Shown in pieces: positions 8,192 through 17,615 of a DNA stretch of 64,000 nucleotides. Every line of letters starts with the position of its first letter. Within the stretch, counting starts at the first letter, position 1. Both the position numbers and the translations under genes were made by a program. The notes beneath the pieces were generated by a model, which saw only the letters and a list, made by a program, of their open reading frames with translations, was not told the origin of the DNA and searched no databases. The stretch is from positions 2,957,685 through 3,021,684 of the forward strand of contig NZ_OY776574.1 of the NCBI RefSeq assembly GCF_963675815.1, in the 5' to 3' direction. The stretch is from an uncultured Desulfuromusa sp. (GTDB lineage Bacteria > Desulfobacterota > Desulfuromonadia > Desulfuromonadales > Geopsychrobacteraceae).

Positions 8192-9670
8192 ATGCAAATT
8201 CAGAAAATCAAAATATGTTTCCTGTCAAATTCATTGAATCATGTTACCGTGTTTTTTTTGTTTTTTGTTTTTCTTTCATTCTATTTTATGATTCAAAACT
8301 CTGAAGCTGCTAGTATTTCAACGATTAATGGCACTGTTTCAGACGGTTTAAGTATAACTGTAAGTGGCACCGATTTTGGTTCTGCGCCTGATGTTATTGT
8401 CTTTGATGACTTTGAGTCTGGTGCTACTGGAGCAGACATTGCTACGGGTGTTGGCTCAGCTAAATATGGAGAATGGGCTCGTCGAGATGGTAGTTCCTAT
8501 TACGGAGCTACTGCTTCAGTTAGCGGCACACAGTCATTTACAACAGATTATTCTGTACATTATTCAAACTGGATACAGGCAGATCTACCAGCAAACACCC
8601 GTAATGTTTTTATATCTTGGTGGCTATATCTACCAGCAGGGGACAATTATCCTGGAGAGGGGGGATCCGGTATAAACTGGAAACAAATGTGGCTACAGGG
8701 GAGTGATACTGGAGATGATGATCTGGTCTTGCCTACTAGGCATTCATCGTGGCAGATCAATGGAAATGAAGGGGATCCAGGTTACTCTAATTATACGACT
8801 GTAAATTTTGTTAAAGGGGAGTGGAAAAGGTTGTGGGTTTGGCTCAAGGGTTCAACCTCTTCAACAAGTAATGATGGTGAGGTGAAATTTTGGGAGCTTT
8901 TGAATACTGGCGTAGTCCAGCGAGAAAATGACACTGCCGCTAACAACTTAAAGGCTTCTGGGGTATGGGAGCGTGTTAGGCCAAACGGATTTGGAAATCA
9001 GGCTTCTAATTGTATAACCTCATTCGATGATATTTATATTGCAGCTGGACCCAATGCTCAAGCTAGAGTTGAGATAGGTAACGCTTCGACATATGCAGAT
9101 TCGACTAGACTGACAATTTTGACTCCTACCTTTTGGTCGGATACCTCAATTACAGCAACTGTTAATACTGGATCTTTTTCTACTGGTGACACAGCCTATC
9201 TATTTGTAATTGATTCAAACGGTACAGTTAGTCCTGGGCATCCTGTTGTTATTGGTGAGACTCAGGAAGGATTTACTTCGCCACCTCCGCCTTCTTATGA
9301 CAGTGGTTTGCTGTCATTTCAAGAAGACAATTACCTTGTTCAGCGCACTTCCGAATTTGCTTATCTAACGATTTCCCGTGTTGATGGGGCTGTAGGAGAG
9401 GTGTCTGTTCAGTGGTCCAGCAACGGTGATACCGCAGTCCATGGTGTTGATTACTATGGTGCAGACAATGTCACTGTCAATTTCGCTGATGGCGAAACAT
9501 CTAAACAGATCGCTATTCCATTAATTCAGAATGATGCAACGGTAGACAGGACCTTTAGCGTTTCCTTGTCTAATGCTTCTGATGGTGCTTCTCTTGGAAC
9601 AACAACGTCTGCGACTGTCACCATTACAGGGGTCGTTGTTGCTCCGCCTCCAGTCTTGAGGTTAAACTAA
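8192..9670 (+). CDS. Secreted protein with IPT-like, jelly-roll-like and Calx-beta domains
   Basis: A 492-residue protein with an unusually long N-terminal signal (hydrophobic stretch about 20-38, ending near SEAA). A GTG at 8180 is in frame, but the ATG at 8192 has the ribosome site (gtgagg) and is preferred. After the signal there is an IPT-like start (ISTINGTVSDG...), then about 260 aromatic-rich residues resembling a concanavalin-type jelly roll (for example VFISWWLYLPAG, KRLWVWLKG). Residues about 375-485 form a Calx-beta domain (LTISRVDGAVGEVSVQW, TVNFADGETSKQIAIPL). It ends just after that domain with no PEP-CTERM or other sorting tail. Calx-beta domains bind calcium, so a surface or matrix role, or glycan binding/cleavage, is plausible but unproven. 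Confidence 0.7.
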   Translation: MQIQKIKICFLSNSLNHVTVFFLFFVFLSFYFMIQNSEAASISTINGTVSDGLSITVSGTDFGSAPDVIVFDDFESGATGADIATGVGSAKYGEWARRDGSSYYGATASVSGTQSFTTDYSVHYSNWIQADLPANTRNVFISWWLYLPAGDNYPGEGGSGINWKQMWLQGSDTGDDDLVLPTRHSSWQINGNEGDPGYSNYTTVNFVKGEWKRLWVWLKGSTSSTSNDGEVKFWELLNTGVVQRENDTAANNLKASGVWERVRPNGFGNQASNCITSFDDIYIAAGPNAQARVEIGNASTYADSTRLTILTPTFWSDTSITATVNTGSFSTGDTAYLFVIDSNGTVSPGHPVVIGETQEGFTSPPPPSYDSGLLSFQEDNYLVQRTSEFAYLTISRVDGAVGEVSVQWSSNGDTAVHGVDYYGADNVTVNFADGETSKQIAIPLIQNDATVDRTFSVSLSNASDGASLGTTTSATVTITGVVVAPPPVLRLN

Positions 9671-9707
9671 ATTCTTTTGAATTTTTTGTATATGGGGTAC
9701 TCGTAAT

Positions 9708-10649
9708 ATGAAAAAATTTCTCGTTAATTTTCTCATCTTAGTTACAGCTGTCGTTTTGTCCTCCTGCGGTGGGGGGCAAGAAGGATCCGGTATCACATCA
9801 TCCATCTCACCTGAAACCGATGTTGATACCGAACAACCGGAAAAAAATACCGTCTCAATAATTTTTGCTCATCATAGTATGGGGGCTTTGCTGCTAGGCA
9901 GTAGAACTTATACTGATCCAAGAGAATATTCTCCGCCTGAAGATATGTTTTTGTGCCGACGGTTGGATGAATTGAATGAGCAAAATTCAGAGAATGTTCA
10001 ATTATTTCACCATGATCGAGCCGAGTGGAATTCTCTGCGAGACTGTAATAATAATTTTGTTGAGGAGTCATGGGGAAATGTTGCCATGGGTGATGATGGC
10101 AATACGCCATCTCATTGGCAGCGTGTTTTTATTGAGAATCAATGGCCTTCCGTTCGAGAGAAATTTTTAAATTATGACATAATAGTTATCAAAAATTCCT
10201 ATCAAACAGTGCAGGACGAGCATAGTCCTGATTATTTGGAAGACCCTGCAGGTGCGTATACAATTCTTGATAAGATGGAAGAATGGAAAAGTAATCTTGT
10301 TGCTTTGGCCGAATACTTTTCTACCCAGCACCCGGACAAAATTCTGGTTCATTTAGGGCCAGCTCCGCGTCGAGGGCTAAGCACTGAGGGGACAGGTATC
10401 CATTATCCTGTTAAAGAGGTTGCGGATGCATCGAGGGCGTTTTCTGACTGGATGTCCAATGAATGGACAAGGCTGGCGCCAAATGTAAGATATTTTCCAT
10501 GGTTTGATTATCTTGCCAATTCAGATAACGTGATGGATGAGCGTTGGCGATCTGATGGTTCACATTATGAGTTGTGGCGTGGAGAGGAAATTGGGCTAGT
10601 TTTCGCGGATTATTTATTTGAAATTGCAGGTGAAGTTGCTACACAATAA
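9708..10649 (+). CDS. SGNH-hydrolase-like lipoprotein
   Basis: A 313-residue lipoprotein with a clear lipobox (VVLSSC, Cys20) after a short positively charged signal. The mature part has FAHHSMG (candidate nucleophile Ser57) near its N-terminus and SDGSHY (D283, H286) near its C-terminus, which matches the Ser...Asp-x-x-His layout of SGNH/GDSL esterases. Members of this fold in polysaccharide loci add or remove acetyl groups. It follows the Calx-beta protein by 37 nt and ends at a hairpin, so the two likely form the distal part of the locus. The catalytic assignment is inference from motifs; no close family is recognised. Confidence 0.62.
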   Translation: MKKFLVNFLILVTAVVLSSCGGGQEGSGITSSISPETDVDTEQPEKNTVSIIFAHHSMGALLLGSRTYTDPREYSPPEDMFLCRRLDELNEQNSENVQLFHHDRAEWNSLRDCNNNFVEESWGNVAMGDDGNTPSHWQRVFIENQWPSVREKFLNYDIIVIKNSYQTVQDEHSPDYLEDPAGAYTILDKMEEWKSNLVALAEYFSTQHPDKILVHLGPAPRRGLSTEGTGIHYPVKEVADASRAFSDWMSNEWTRLAPNVRYFPWFDYLANSDNVMDERWRSDGSHYELWRGEEIGLVFADYLFEIAGEVATQ

Positions 10650-10655
10650 TTTGAA

Positions 10656-10685
10656 CAGATCTATGATTAGATCTGATTTATTTTG
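10656..10685 (+). terminator. Probable rho-independent terminator after the lipoprotein gene
   Basis: An 8-bp perfect stem (CAGATCTA / TAGATCTG) with a TGAT loop begins 6 nt after the stop codon and is followed by ATTTATTTTG. The stem is AT-rich, so termination may be partial. It would end the exopolysaccharide operon. Confidence 0.5.
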
Positions 10686-10791
10686 TAAGTTCTGACATTT
10701 GTTTTAACGTGATTGATTCTAGTACCTTTCATCGTATCTGTAACCTTAATCATCTGTACAAAATTTTGAATGATTAATTCGGAGGGAATTC

Positions 10792-10930
10792 ATGATTTTA
10801 CCTGTCTTTTAAACTCTTCAGTATCGCTCTTCTGTATATCGACGACATTGAGGATGACAACATTGCTCACCTTGATCCGAAGGAGACACTGAGTAAAAAA
10901 GACATTAGAATTTTTTTGAAAAGCAGTTGA
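10792..10930 (+). pseudogene. Possible small gene broken by a one-base shift
   Basis: An ATG at 10792 has an excellent ribosome site (ggaggg, 5 nt spacer) but its frame stops after six codons. Dropping one T from the TTTT run at 10807-10810 would open a 45-residue reading frame that ends at TGA 10928-10930 and reads plausibly as protein (KLFSIALLYIDDIEDDN...). The rest of the 10.65-11.03 kb gap has no other recognisable gene. This could be a decayed gene, an indel error, or chance; no homologue is recognised. Confidence 0.3.
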
Positions 10931-11034
10931 AATCTTTAATTTCTGGTCACTGAAGGTAGGGTCTTTAACAAGTTATATTTGTGTTTTTTTTTGCGCGACT
11001 CTAAGGCTTTAATGTTTATACGGGGGGAGGGGGA

Positions 11035-12394
11035 ATGAAATCATATCCATACATCCATTTTCACGGTGCTACTAGAGGGGTAACAGGTTCCTGTCACGAG
11101 CTTTGTGTGTCAGAGAATTCTTCCATTCTGATCGACTGTGGTCTTTTCCAGGGTGATGAAAAGCACACCCTTGAGATCGATTTTCCTGTTGATCACATCA
11201 AAGCGCTTATTGTCACTCATGTTCACATCGATCATGTCGGTCGCATTCCTTATCTTCTTGCTGCCGGGTTCAAAGGTCCAATCTATTGTTCAGAGGCTTC
11301 AGCAGTGCTCCTTCCTCTGATGTTGGAAGATGCGGTCAAGATTGGATTCACCCGCAATCAACGGCTGATCGACCTGTTTCTGGATCAGCTTAAAACCCAG
11401 ATTGTTCCGCTGCCTTTCCTGCAATGGCGTTCAATTTCACCTCAACCTGATAGTCTCAAAATTAAATTGAAACCAGCTGGTCATATTCTTGGTTCTGCTT
11501 ATGTTGAGTGTGACATCAAAGGCCATCGGGTGGTTTTTTCCGGCGACCTTGGTGCCCCCTATGCGCCCTTATTGCCTGCTCCAAAATCTCCTTATCGTAC
11601 TGATACGCTGATTCTTGAAAGTACTTATGGTGATAAAAATCATCGAGGTCGACGAGAACGAAAAGCACAGCTAAAGCAGATCATCCAAAAGGCTTTGTCC
11701 GATCGTGGCACGATTTTGATTCCGGCTTTCAGTATTGGTCGGACTCAGGAGCTGCTCTATGAACTGGAGGATCTTATTCATCACTACAGGACAGAAGAGG
11801 CGACATTGGGATGATCTGGAAATTATTGTTGATTCCCCGTTGGCCAGTCGGTTTACTGCGGCTTATCGTCAACTGTTCCGATTGTGGGATGCTGAAGCAC
11901 GGGAAAAATATCAATCCGGTCGGCATCCGCTTTCATTTGAACAGTTAACGACTATTGATACCCATCAGGATCACTTGAATGCAGTTTTGTATCTGCAAAA
12001 GACTGCGCGTCCTTGTATTATCATCGCCGGTAGCGGAATGTGTTCAGGAGGACGGATTGTCAACTACCTCAAGGCTCTTCTGGGTGATCACCGCACGGAT
12101 GTCCTGTTTGTCGGCTATCAGGCCGAAGGAACTCCAGGGCAACAGATTCAGAAGTACGGACCCGGTCACGGTTATGTAATATTGGACGATCACCGTTACG
12201 ATATTGCTGCAGGTATTTACACGATTGATGGCTATTCTGCTCATGCTGATCAACATAACCTTATAAATTTTGTCAAACGGATGCGGCATAAGCCGAATAA
12301 AATCTATCTGGTTCATGGAGATTTACAAGCCAAAGCTGTGTTAAAGATTGAGTTGCAGAAACTTGCGACTGAAATGACGATTGTGATTCCCTGA
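11035..12394 (+). pseudogene. Metallo-beta-lactamase/beta-CASP RNA nuclease gene, frameshifted
   Basis: Two overlapping frames together make one complete beta-CASP MBL protein of about 450 residues (YSH1/CPSF-type family). The first frame (11035-11814) has the MBL core HVHIDHVGRIP, GHILGSAYVE, FSGDLG, LESTYGD and the start of the beta-CASP domain (PAFSIGRTQELLYEL). The second frame picks up with DLEIIVDSPLASRF, then SGMCSGGRI, IDGYSAHAD and IYLVHGD (RMMBL end). One extra base between about 11785 and 11814 explains the shift. All metal and beta-CASP motifs are intact on either side, so decay is recent or the base is an assembly error. The start has a very G-rich ribosome site. If functional it would be a processing exo/endoribonuclease. 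Confidence 0.8.
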
Positions 12395-12729
12395 CCTCGT
12401 GGTTTGCGGAACCAGTGGACGAGCAATGACGAAAAAAACAAAATTAACGTTGATTACTCACATATTTACGAAGCTGGCAGGTAAAACAATTTTTTGGGTC
12501 CACTGAAAGCACGGAGGGACACTAACAAAAAAATCAATCACAAAACCGGGTTGTCCGCCTTGATCTTAAATGTGTTTCTGTGGTTTCAGTGTCTTCTGTG
12601 GAAAAATCCGGTCTTTTGACGGTGCTTCCGACTTCACATTTCACTCGAAGAGTTGTAAGCTACCGATATTTTTTAGCTACCCGAATGTGAACTCTTCATC
12701 TCGTAACATTTTTTACAAAAGAGGGATTT
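12395..12729. other. Intergenic region with an imperfect inverted repeat
   Basis: No gene is seen here. The region holds an imperfect inverted repeat: CACTGAAAGCACGGAGGGAC starting at 12501, and its near complement at 12572-12591. It resembles the degenerate CACGGAG/CACAGAG-type spacer repeats often seen between genes in deltaproteobacteria (from memory). The last 130 bases form the leader of ugd; no convincing sigma-54 or sigma-70 promoter is picked out. Confidence 0.45.
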
Positions 12730-14067
12730 ATGAATCTTACCGTTATTGGAACTGGTTATGTTGGCCTTGTCAGTGGCGCCTGTTTTGCCGAGATGGGTAA
12801 CCATGTTACCTGTGTCGATGTGGATCAGAAGAAAATAGAAAACCTTAAACTCGGAATTCTACCTATTTATGAGCCAGGTCTTGAAGTGATGGTTAAGAGA
12901 AACTGGGACGAAAAACGGCTCAGTTTCTCGACTAATCTTGCAGAAGACATGGAAAATTCAAATATTTTTTTCATTGCTGTCGGGACCCCTCCCGGTGAAG
13001 ATGGTTCAGCAGATCTTCAATATGTGTTGGCAGTTGCCAGAGAAATTGGTCAACTGATGACGCAGTATTCGGTTATTGTCGATAAGTCAACGGTTCCGGT
13101 CGGCACCGCAGATCTGGTTCGAAAAGCAGTTCAGGAAGAGCTTGATAAACGGGCGGTGGAAATTAAATTTGATGTTGTCAGCAATCCTGAGTTTCTCAAA
13201 GAAGGAGCTGCCATTGATGATTTTATGAAACCGGATCGAATCGTTGTTGGGACCGAAAGCCCTCGTGCCCAAGATCTGATGCGCCAGCTGTATGCTTCTT
13301 TTAACCGCAACCATGAACGGACGATTTTTATGGGCGTGCGTGATGCGGAAATGACCAAATACGCAGCGAACTCGATGCTGGCGACCAAGATATCTTTCAT
13401 CAACGAAATTTCTAATCTTTGTGAATTGATGAATGTTGATGTTGAAAATGTCCGGCGTGGGATAGGCTCAGATAGTCGTATCGGTTTCTCTTTTATTTAT
13501 CCGGGCTGCGGTTATGGCGGCTCCTGTTTTCCAAAGGATGTTCAAGCTCTCATCCGTATGGCTCAAGGGGTCGATTATGTTCCCGAAGTTCTGCTTTCTG
13601 TCGAAAAGCGTAATTATCATCAGAAACGTTGGTTCTCACGTCAACTGGAAAAACGTTTTGGTGCTGACTTGTCCGGTAAGACCTTTGGGGTTTGGGGCCT
13701 CTCTTTTAAGCCTGGGACGGACGATATGCGTGAAGCACCTGCTAAGGTTTTATTGGCGGATCTTCTCGCTGCAGGTGCCAAAGCACTGGTTTATGATCCG
13801 ATCGCCATGGAAACGGCAAAACAAGAACTCCCTTCTGAGTGGTTTGATTCCGGTGAGGTTACATTAGTTGCTAATCAGTATGAGGCATTAAAGCAGGTTG
13901 ACGGATTACTGTTGGTGACCGAGTGGAAGCCGTTCAGGAACCCTGACCTCGCAGCTATGAGCCGGACGATGCGGGGGAAAATCATCTTCGATGGTCGTAA
14001 TCAATATGATCCCGAATATATTCGCAATGAAGGTTTTGAGTATTTCGGTGTTGGACGTTTAGGTTAG
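12730..14067 (+). CDS. ugd: UDP-glucose 6-dehydrogenase
   Basis: A 445-residue nucleotide-sugar dehydrogenase that oxidises UDP-glucose twice with NAD+ to UDP-glucuronate. The N-terminal Rossmann motif is VIGTGYVGLVSGACFAEMG. VDKSTVPVGT, NPEFLKEGAAIDDF and the catalytic-Cys loop YPGCGYGGSCFPKD (Cys about 263) are all present, and SFKPGTDDMREAP belongs to the C-terminal UDP-binding domain. Length is normal. The ribosome site is agaggg. The next gene (prsK) starts directly after the stop codon with no gap. UDP-glucuronate is a common exopolysaccharide precursor, which links this gene to the sugar locus upstream. Confidence 0.95.
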   Translation: MNLTVIGTGYVGLVSGACFAEMGNHVTCVDVDQKKIENLKLGILPIYEPGLEVMVKRNWDEKRLSFSTNLAEDMENSNIFFIAVGTPPGEDGSADLQYVLAVAREIGQLMTQYSVIVDKSTVPVGTADLVRKAVQEELDKRAVEIKFDVVSNPEFLKEGAAIDDFMKPDRIVVGTESPRAQDLMRQLYASFNRNHERTIFMGVRDAEMTKYAANSMLATKISFINEISNLCELMNVDVENVRRGIGSDSRIGFSFIYPGCGYGGSCFPKDVQALIRMAQGVDYVPEVLLSVEKRNYHQKRWFSRQLEKRFGADLSGKTFGVWGLSFKPGTDDMREAPAKVLLADLLAAGAKALVYDPIAMETAKQELPSEWFDSGEVTLVANQYEALKQVDGLLLVTEWKPFRNPDLAAMSRTMRGKIIFDGRNQYDPEYIRNEGFEYFGVGRLG

Positions 14068-16128
14068 ATGCTTACTGAAATTTTACTTTGGTCAAACATC
14101 CTTCTCTGCCCTGTTGTCGGGGTTATTCTTCTGCTGCGCCGCTCCTATCTGGTTTCGACCCTGTTTATAGTTGCGGCGCTGTTTTTATTTTCGGGCCTGT
14201 CTTTTATAGACTTGCGGTCTTTGCAGCAACCTGAGCAAATATTTATCTGGCGCAGATTCGGTTTGTTTTTTGAAGTTTTTGCTATTTTAAGCTGTTATTT
14301 TTACACCAAAACGGCCTTTCGCGATAATTCCGAGATTTATAAAGGGACCGGCTTTTGGATTTCCGTGATTTTGGCCTTTTCTTTAGTGCTGACGGTCATT
14401 TTCAGTCCGATAGATAGCCTGCTTTTCTCTCCTGATTTCGTCGATGAGCATATTCTTTTTCTCACCAAACAAGGATTTGTCATCTATCTGCTGCTGATGA
14501 TTTATCTGGTTTTTGGCTTGGTCCAGCTGGAAAGAACTCTTGCCGGTTTGCATCAGACACAACGCTGGGGAGTAAAAGTCATTGTGTTAAGCAGTGGTTT
14601 GCTGCTGGTTTCTTTTGCTCTCTACTTTAGTCAGAGTCTTCTTTATCGCTCGATTAACATGAATTACCTGTCTATCCGTTCCGTTGCCGTTTTCAGCGCT
14701 TGTTTGATGTTCGCGTATTCGCAACTTTACCGGGAATCAGGCAGTAAGTTAGCTCTGTCACGCGGCATTGCTCATCGTTCTTTTGTGTTGCTGATTGTCG
14801 GCGGATATCTGATATTATTGGGAGTTGTTGGCGAGGGCTTACGTTATCTTAACCTCTCCAATGCAAAACAGATTTTTTCAGGACTTTTGCTTGTCAGTAT
14901 TCTTGGCCTCGCGGTGGTTTTTCTGTCAGAACGATTGCGCCGCAAGCTGAAAGTAATTCTGCACAAGAATTTTTATCAAAGTAAATATGATTACCAGGAA
15001 CAATGGAAGAAATTTGCTGAAAGGATGACATCCGGACTGGCTTTGAGTGATATTCAGTCAGCTATTCTCGACTTGTTTTGTGATTCTCTGGCATGCAAGG
15101 GAGCTGCACTCTATCTTTATGATTATGAATCAAAAACTTATGCCTACGCTTCCTCTTTTAATTCCCGGCGTGATTGGCGTCCTTTTTCCGCAGAAGACCC
15201 TTTGATTGTCAGCTTGAAACAGAAAGAGTGGATTATCAATCTGAGAGAAAACCACCCCGAATTTGTCAATTCTTTGATTGAATCTTTTGACGATATCGGA
15301 GCTTTTCTTGTCATTCCACTTTTTTTTGATGAAGATCTGGCTGGATTTATTGTTCTCGGTGAACAGATCGACGCAGATGAAATCTTGACCTATGAAGATT
15401 ACGATTTGTTACGGATGTTGGCTCGTCAGACCATCGCAACGGTTCAGGGCTTGCGACTTTCTGAGCAGTTGACAACATCAAGAGAGTTGGCTGCAATCGG
15501 TAAGGTTTCCACATTTGTGTTGCACGATTTGAAAAATCAGGTTTCAGGATTGTCTCTGATGCTTGATAATGCCAGAGATTACATTGACGATCCTGAGTTC
15601 CAGGAGGATATGATTGAGACGGTTGGCAATACAGTTAAAAACATGAAAGGGCTTATTGGGCGCTTAAAGAACATCAAGGAAAAACCATCGCTGGTGATCG
15701 CTTCTGTGCAGTTAAATAAAATCATTGAGGACGCGGTTGAAACAGCCGGAACAAATATTGATGTTGATGGGACAGCTGTTCGTGTTGCTGTGGATGAAGA
15801 AGAAATATATAAGGTGATATTGAATCTGCTGGTGAATGCCCTTGAAGCAACGACTGATGCTGCTCCGGTTCGCGTTCATTATGGTAAGAAAAATGACTTG
15901 GCTTTTGTTCAGATCAGTGATTCAGGTTGTGGCATGAGTGCCGAGTTTATTGAAGAAAAACTCTTTAAGCCCTTTGCAACGACTAAAAAACATGGGTTTG
16001 GAATTGGACTTTATCAATGTCAACAGATTATCGAATCTCATTGTGGGACGATTGAGGTGGAAAGTCTGGAAGGGGAGGGAACCAAGTTTACCCTGTTCTT
16101 ACCACTAGCTGCTGAGCAAGGCCAGTAG
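14068..16128 (+). CDS. prsK: PEP-CTERM/exopolysaccharide system sensor histidine kinase PrsK
   Basis: A 686-residue kinase. Residues 1-300 contain about eight membrane helices, about 310-460 look like a GAF domain, and the rest is the kinase core. The H-box is FVLHDLKNQ with phospho-acceptor His486. The ATPase lobe has NLLVNALEA (Asn590), ISDSGCGM, GFGIGLYQC and GEGTKFTLFLPL. The layout and the VLHDLKN box match PrsK, a kinase that accompanies exosortase/PEP-CTERM exopolysaccharide loci. It begins immediately after ugd and is followed by its regulator PrsR 43 nt later. No exosortase gene is visible in this window, so the rest of that system may lie outside it. The input signal is unknown. Confidence 0.88.
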   Translation: MLTEILLWSNILLCPVVGVILLLRRSYLVSTLFIVAALFLFSGLSFIDLRSLQQPEQIFIWRRFGLFFEVFAILSCYFYTKTAFRDNSEIYKGTGFWISVILAFSLVLTVIFSPIDSLLFSPDFVDEHILFLTKQGFVIYLLLMIYLVFGLVQLERTLAGLHQTQRWGVKVIVLSSGLLLVSFALYFSQSLLYRSINMNYLSIRSVAVFSACLMFAYSQLYRESGSKLALSRGIAHRSFVLLIVGGYLILLGVVGEGLRYLNLSNAKQIFSGLLLVSILGLAVVFLSERLRRKLKVILHKNFYQSKYDYQEQWKKFAERMTSGLALSDIQSAILDLFCDSLACKGAALYLYDYESKTYAYASSFNSRRDWRPFSAEDPLIVSLKQKEWIINLRENHPEFVNSLIESFDDIGAFLVIPLFFDEDLAGFIVLGEQIDADEILTYEDYDLLRMLARQTIATVQGLRLSEQLTTSRELAAIGKVSTFVLHDLKNQVSGLSLMLDNARDYIDDPEFQEDMIETVGNTVKNMKGLIGRLKNIKEKPSLVIASVQLNKIIEDAVETAGTNIDVDGTAVRVAVDEEEIYKVILNLLVNALEATTDAAPVRVHYGKKNDLAFVQISDSGCGMSAEFIEEKLFKPFATTKKHGFGIGLYQCQQIIESHCGTIEVESLEGEGTKFTLFLPLAAEQGQ

Positions 16129-16171
16129 TCATTGCGACATTGTATTTTATTCAGGATAAGGGAGTGTTGTT

Positions 16172-17599
16172 TTGAAAAAACTACTCATTGTTGATGATAG
16201 TCCGGAAATAAGAAAGCAATTGAAGTGGGGATTGGGGAAAGACTATCGTATTTTTTTGGCTGCATCCGTTGATGAAGCGCTGAAATTGTTCAAACAACAT
16301 TCTCCCAGTGTCGTTACTCTGGACTTAGGTTTACCGCCAGATATCGATGGTGCTTCAGAAGGGTTACGCTGTCTGCAGGAAATGCTGCAACAGCGCCCGG
16401 CAACCAAGATTATTGTCCTGTCCGGTAACGAAGATCATGCCAATGCTTTAGCTGCTGTATCCATGGGAGCATATGATTATTATCACAAGCCGATAAATCT
16501 GGACGAGTTGAAAATTATTCTTTCCCGGGCATTTCATCTGGCCGGACTTGAAGAGGAGAATCAGCGCCTCCAGATTTCAGCCTCCCAGGATCAAAGCAAT
16601 GGTTATAGTGGTATCTTCGGTCAGTGCCCGCAGATGCAGCAGGTCTTTGCCATGATCAAGAAAGTGGCATCCATTGATGTTCCCATTCTTATTCTGGGAG
16701 AGAGTGGGACCGGTAAAGAGGTCGTTGCCCGAGCGATTCATAATCGTGGAATTCGCAAAGATGGTAATGTGATTGCAATCAACTGTGGGGCGATCCCTGA
16801 AAACCTGCTGGAAAGCGAACTTTTCGGCCATGAAAAGGGGGCTTTTACCGGAGCACAGAACCGGGTTCAGGGGAAAGTTGAATATGCCGAAGGGGGAACT
16901 CTGTTTCTTGATGAGATAGGTGAAATGGCACCACTTCTCCAAGTGAAACTGCTGCGTTTTTTACAGGAAAAGGTGATTCAGAGGGTTGGTGGCCGGGACG
17001 ATATTCCCGTGGACACAAGAATTGTCGCAGCAACCAATATTGATATCCAGGATTCAATCAAAACCGGAAAATTTCGTGAGGACCTTTATTACCGGATCGG
17101 AGTTATAACAATTGAGTTGCCTCCATTACGTGAACGTGGAGAAGATATTGAGTTGTTGGCTAATATCTTTCTGCGTCGTTTTGGTCAGGAGTTTGGCCAG
17201 AAGGTGAGGGGATACAGCACCGCTGCGATAAACTGGTTGAGAACTTATGACTGGCCCGGAAATGTGCGGGAATTAGAGAATAAAGTCAAAAGAGCTGTCG
17301 TTATGGCAGAAACCCCAATCATCGAAGCATATGATCTCGGTTTTGAAGAAAAGAATTCAGGTGCAGACGCTGTGGAAGCAGCTGAGAGTTCAAATTCTCA
17401 TCCCGTGCCCACTTCGACGAGTGCATTTGACTTCTCAGGGATGACTCTCAAGGAAGGGCGGCGACAGGTTGAAAACATTTTATTGAAGCAGGCATTGGAG
17501 CGCGCTCAAGGAAATATTATGAAAGCCGCAGAAGAGCTGTCGGTGAGTCGACCAACGTTCTACGATTTATTAAAAAAACATGGTTTACATCAGGGATAA
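16172..17599 (+). CDS. prsR: Sigma-54-dependent response regulator PrsR
   Basis: A 475-residue NtrC-type activator. The receiver domain (1-125) has Asp51 in VTLDLGLPPD. The AAA+ domain shows Walker A GESGTGKE at 176-183 and the sigma-54 contact loop GAFTGA at 223-228, followed by GGTLFLDEIGEM. The C-terminus is a Fis-type helix-turn-helix (AAEELSVSRPTFYDLLKKH). The start is TTG at 16172 with a good ribosome site (aaggga). Pairing with prsK and the family (PEP-CTERM-box response regulator) indicate that it activates sigma-54 promoters of exopolysaccharide or surface-protein genes. No clear target promoter was found near the sugar genes in this window. Confidence 0.9.
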   Translation: MKKLLIVDDSPEIRKQLKWGLGKDYRIFLAASVDEALKLFKQHSPSVVTLDLGLPPDIDGASEGLRCLQEMLQQRPATKIIVLSGNEDHANALAAVSMGAYDYYHKPINLDELKIILSRAFHLAGLEEENQRLQISASQDQSNGYSGIFGQCPQMQQVFAMIKKVASIDVPILILGESGTGKEVVARAIHNRGIRKDGNVIAINCGAIPENLLESELFGHEKGAFTGAQNRVQGKVEYAEGGTLFLDEIGEMAPLLQVKLLRFLQEKVIQRVGGRDDIPVDTRIVAATNIDIQDSIKTGKFREDLYYRIGVITIELPPLRERGEDIELLANIFLRRFGQEFGQKVRGYSTAAINWLRTYDWPGNVRELENKVKRAVVMAETPIIEAYDLGFEEKNSGADAVEAAESSNSHPVPTSTSAFDFSGMTLKEGRRQVENILLKQALERAQGNIMKAAEELSVSRPTFYDLLKKHGLHQG

Positions 17600-17615
17600 T
17601 ATTCCGTTATTTCCC

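Noticed and set aside
12494..12512. GG-N10-GC spacing upstream of ugd suggesting a sigma-54 promoter
   Set aside because: The flanking bases (TGGGTC and AAGC) do not fit the TGGCAC / TTGC consensus, and it falls in a repeat 220 nt before the gene.
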